Below, in pieces: positions 12,219 to 13,512 of a stretch of 13,512 nt of DNA (position 1 is its first letter; each line of letters starts with the position of its first letter). Below the pieces are notes generated by a model. That model ran no database searches. It saw only the letters and a list, made by a program, of their open reading frames with translations, and was not told the DNA's origin. The translations under genes and the position numbers were made by a program. This stretch comes from Candidatus Segetimicrobium genomatis (GTDB taxonomy: Bacteria > Sysuimicrobiota > Sysuimicrobiia > Sysuimicrobiales > Segetimicrobiaceae): contig VBAO01000100.1 in the NCBI GenBank assembly GCA_005883865.1, positions 1 through 13,512 of the forward strand, given 5' to 3'.

Positions 12219-12680
12219 ATGGCCGACCGCGGAGTCCGACTCCTTGTCTTGGGGATCCTTGTCGGAGGACTGGCTGGGATCGTCCTGGCCGGCGTCACGG
12301 CCGCCGCATGGGGATGGCGCGCGGGCGCAGCGGCGGGCGGCCACGATGTCATCATCGTCCCCGCGGATCCGGCGCAGGGCACGCCCTTCACCACCCCAAG
12401 GGAGTTCATCCCATTTCCGAACCCGAATGACCAGGGCCAGGGACCAGGGATGCCGGCGCCCGGGGCCGGGGGACAGGACTGCGACAAGATCCTATACTTC
12501 TACCAGGGTAAACTGTATCAACTTCATCCCGGGCCCATGCCCCAGGGAGGGAACCCGGAATTTTACTACATGCAGCCGTATGAGGGACCGCAGATTCCTG
12601 GGTTTCCTGGACCAGGACCGATGAGCCCCCCAATGCCCATGCCCGACCTCCCAGGTCAGGGGGCGCCCCGGCACATCTAA
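12219..12680 (+). CDS. Membrane-anchored Pro/Gly-rich protein of unknown function
   Basis: The 153-residue product starts at ATG with AGAAGGGAG at good distance. A single hydrophobic segment at about 7-32 (VRLLVLGILVGGLAGIVLAG) is followed by a Trp and Arg, more like an uncleaved signal anchor than a cleaved peptide. The rest would face outward: VIIVPADPAQGTPFTTPREF, then a low-complexity Pro/Gly/Met tail with an aromatic island CDKILYFYQGKLYQLHPGP (88-106) and NPEFYYMQPY (112-121), ending in PGFPGPGPMSPPMPMPDLPG. There is one Cys. No domain is recognised. Composition recalls surface-exposed flexible proteins. It stands alone: divergent from the zinc-ribbon gene and followed by a strong hairpin, so it is probably monocistronic. 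Confidence 0.7.
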   Translation: MADRGVRLLVLGILVGGLAGIVLAGVTAAAWGWRAGAAAGGHDVIIVPADPAQGTPFTTPREFIPFPNPNDQGQGPGMPAPGAGGQDCDKILYFYQGKLYQLHPGPMPQGGNPEFYYMQPYEGPQIPGFPGPGPMSPPMPMPDLPGQGAPRHI

Positions 12681-12697
12681 GTCGGACGCCAGGCTAT

Positions 12698-12727
12698 CGT
12701 GGGCCGCCCGATGAGGGGCGGCCCACG
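12698..12727. terminator. Strong hairpin between convergent genes
   Basis: CGTGGGCCGCCC (12698-12709) pairs perfectly with GGGCGGCCCACG (12716-12727) over a 6-nt loop, 12 bp with very high GC. It lies between two convergent genes and could terminate both. No T-run is present on either side, so it may act with Rho or as a weak-tail terminator, common in high-GC genomes. Confidence 0.7.
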
Positions 12728-12753
12728 CAACGCTCGGATGCACACGCACGGCC

Positions 12754-13188
12754 TTATGCGCCCTGGTCCTTCAGGCGAAGATGGAGGCGCACCACCTCGC
12801 AGAGCGCCGGAAAGGATCCCCCGCCGTAGACATGGGTAATTTTCCCCTTTCCCACGATGTCAATGTACAGGACCAGGGGGACCTTCAGGCGCTCTTCATC
12901 GTACGCGACCACAGCGACAGGCGATTTCTCACCGCGGACGGTGACCGATTCGAACGATGCGCTGTCTTCGTTGAGAAGACGCGACGATACCACCCACGCG
13001 TCGCGCGCTAAGGTGACTCCCGCCAGACCGCACGACGTCGCATCCTCGTCGGTGACATGGACTTCCCGGAGGCCCTCGGTGAGCACCTGCATCGGTTCCC
13101 CCACGTGCGCCAATCGAAGCGGCGCCGCGTTCGCGACGAGCGCCGCGACGCACACGATGCTTCCCGCGAGAAGCACGCGCTTCCCCAT
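12754..13188 (-). CDS. Small secreted protein of unknown function
   Basis: The 144-residue product starts with a clear signal peptide (MGKRVLLAGSIVCVAALVANA, cleavage before APLRL). The ATG at 13188 is preceded by AGGGG at about 9 nt. The mature protein of about 123 residues has two Cys (TSCGLAG near 53, and ALCEV near 129) that could form a disulfide, and alternating strands and polar turns: EVHVTDEDATSCGLAGVTLA, SFESVTVRGEKSPVAVVAYD, VPLVLYIDIVGKGKITHVYG. This suggests a small beta-rich periplasmic or extracellular domain. I do not recognise the family. It lies 132 bp after the end of a dehydrogenase gene on the same strand and may or may not be cotranscribed with it. Confidence 0.7.
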   Translation of the reverse strand: MGKRVLLAGSIVCVAALVANAAPLRLAHVGEPMQVLTEGLREVHVTDEDATSCGLAGVTLARDAWVVSSRLLNEDSASFESVTVRGEKSPVAVVAYDEERLKVPLVLYIDIVGKGKITHVYGGGSFPALCEVVRLHLRLKDQGA

Positions 13189-13320
13189 GGTGAAGACCCC
13201 TGCCTGCGGGGGGGAAAAGTACCGAGCCGCCCCGCACAGGTTCCATACCCACCCTGGGGAGCCGCGAGACGTCGCTCGGCGCGATGGCGCGGCGGGGGAT
13301 CACGCAGGCACGCAAAGGGC

Positions 13321-13512
13321 TCAGGAAGTCTCCGGGATCGTGGCTCCCGCCCGGAGCCGGGCGGTGGGGCGGACCTCGGGATTGACGAGGGCTCGGGGCC
13401 ACTCGCCCTGCGCGACGCGGGCGACCTCTTCCGCCACGCGGCGTTTGAGGGTCTGCGTCGCCTCCTCACTGTACCAGGCGACGTGGGGGGTGAGGATGGT
13501 GTTGGGCGCCGT
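13321..13512 (-). CDS. D-2-hydroxyacid dehydrogenase, C-terminal end (partial)
   Basis: Reading leftward from the window edge, an open frame of 63 codons ends at TGA 13323-13321. It begins TAPNTILTPHVAWYSEEATQ and continues TLKRRVAEEVARVAQGEWPR then ALVNPEV. The N-x-I-L-T-P-H segment holds the catalytic-site His region of NAD-dependent D-2-hydroxyacid dehydrogenases (glycerate, phosphoglycerate and lactate dehydrogenase family), and the R-x-VNPEV ending is typical of the C-terminus. A Pro/Arg/Ala tail of about 20 residues follows. The Rossmann domain lies beyond the window. Substrate cannot be told. The frame has no start codon within the window. Confidence 0.85.
   Translation of the reverse strand, partial: TAPNTILTPHVAWYSEEATQTLKRRVAEEVARVAQGEWPRALVNPEVRPTARLRAGATIPETS

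Noticed and set aside
13203..13240. Imperfect inverted repeat CCTGCGGGG / CCCCGCACAGG upstream of the small secreted protein
   Set aside because: Needs a 2-nt bulge and has an 18-nt loop; too weak to call a terminator or a translational switch.
1..13512. Search for CRISPR repeats, tRNA genes, insertion sequences and attachment sites
   Set aside because: No spaced direct repeats, cloverleaf-like segments, transposase motifs or flanking terminal repeats were seen on either strand by eye.

Overview
The window is dense, very GC-rich bacterial chromosome with strong third-position G/C bias. It carries no rRNA, tRNA, CRISPR array or recognisable transposase. The gene content (PQQ biosynthesis, a PQQ alcohol dehydrogenase, a sulfocyanin-like blue copper protein, a SpoIIIAA/Ycf45-type ATPase, an XRE-TPR regulator) and many GTG starts suggest an uncultured, probably soil or sediment, aerobic lineage such as Rokubacteria/Methylomirabilota, Armatimonadota or a relative. 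The phylum cannot be fixed from the sequence alone.

Region 1 (1-3381, minus strand) is a periplasmic quinoprotein module. In transcription order it holds a PQQ-dependent alcohol dehydrogenase with a lanthanide-type Asp-x-Asp signature, a hairpin, a secreted sulfocyanin-like cupredoxin (possible electron acceptor), a small secreted protein of unknown function, and an ABC-transporter substrate-binding protein cut by the window edge. Region 2 (3658-7162, plus strand), divergent from it, is pqqA-pqqB-pqqC-pqqD-pqqE followed by a small secreted protein. pqqA is only 23 codons. pqqC is interrupted: its reading frame shifts at about 5195, where roughly 12 codons of the family are missing, including active-site positions. 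The two regions fit together as cofactor supply, enzyme and electron acceptor.

Region 3 (7169-8434, minus) is an XRE-type regulator with a long TPR-like tail and a good promoter. Region 4 (8748-11707, plus) starts with a small helical protein. A tight apparent operon follows: a tandem ribbon-helix-helix regulator with a promoter/operator just upstream, an exported protein with a secretin-type pilus N-domain, a Ycf45/SpoIIIAA-like ATPase, and a cold-shock-domain protein. These four genes overlap or nearly touch. The combination is the best candidate here for an undescribed system, though no function is demonstrated.

Region 5 (11658-13512) holds a zinc-ribbon protein whose 3' end overlaps the cold-shock gene on the opposite strand, a membrane-anchored Pro/Gly-rich protein, a strong hairpin, a secreted protein of unknown function, and the C-terminal end of a D-2-hydroxyacid dehydrogenase running off the right edge.
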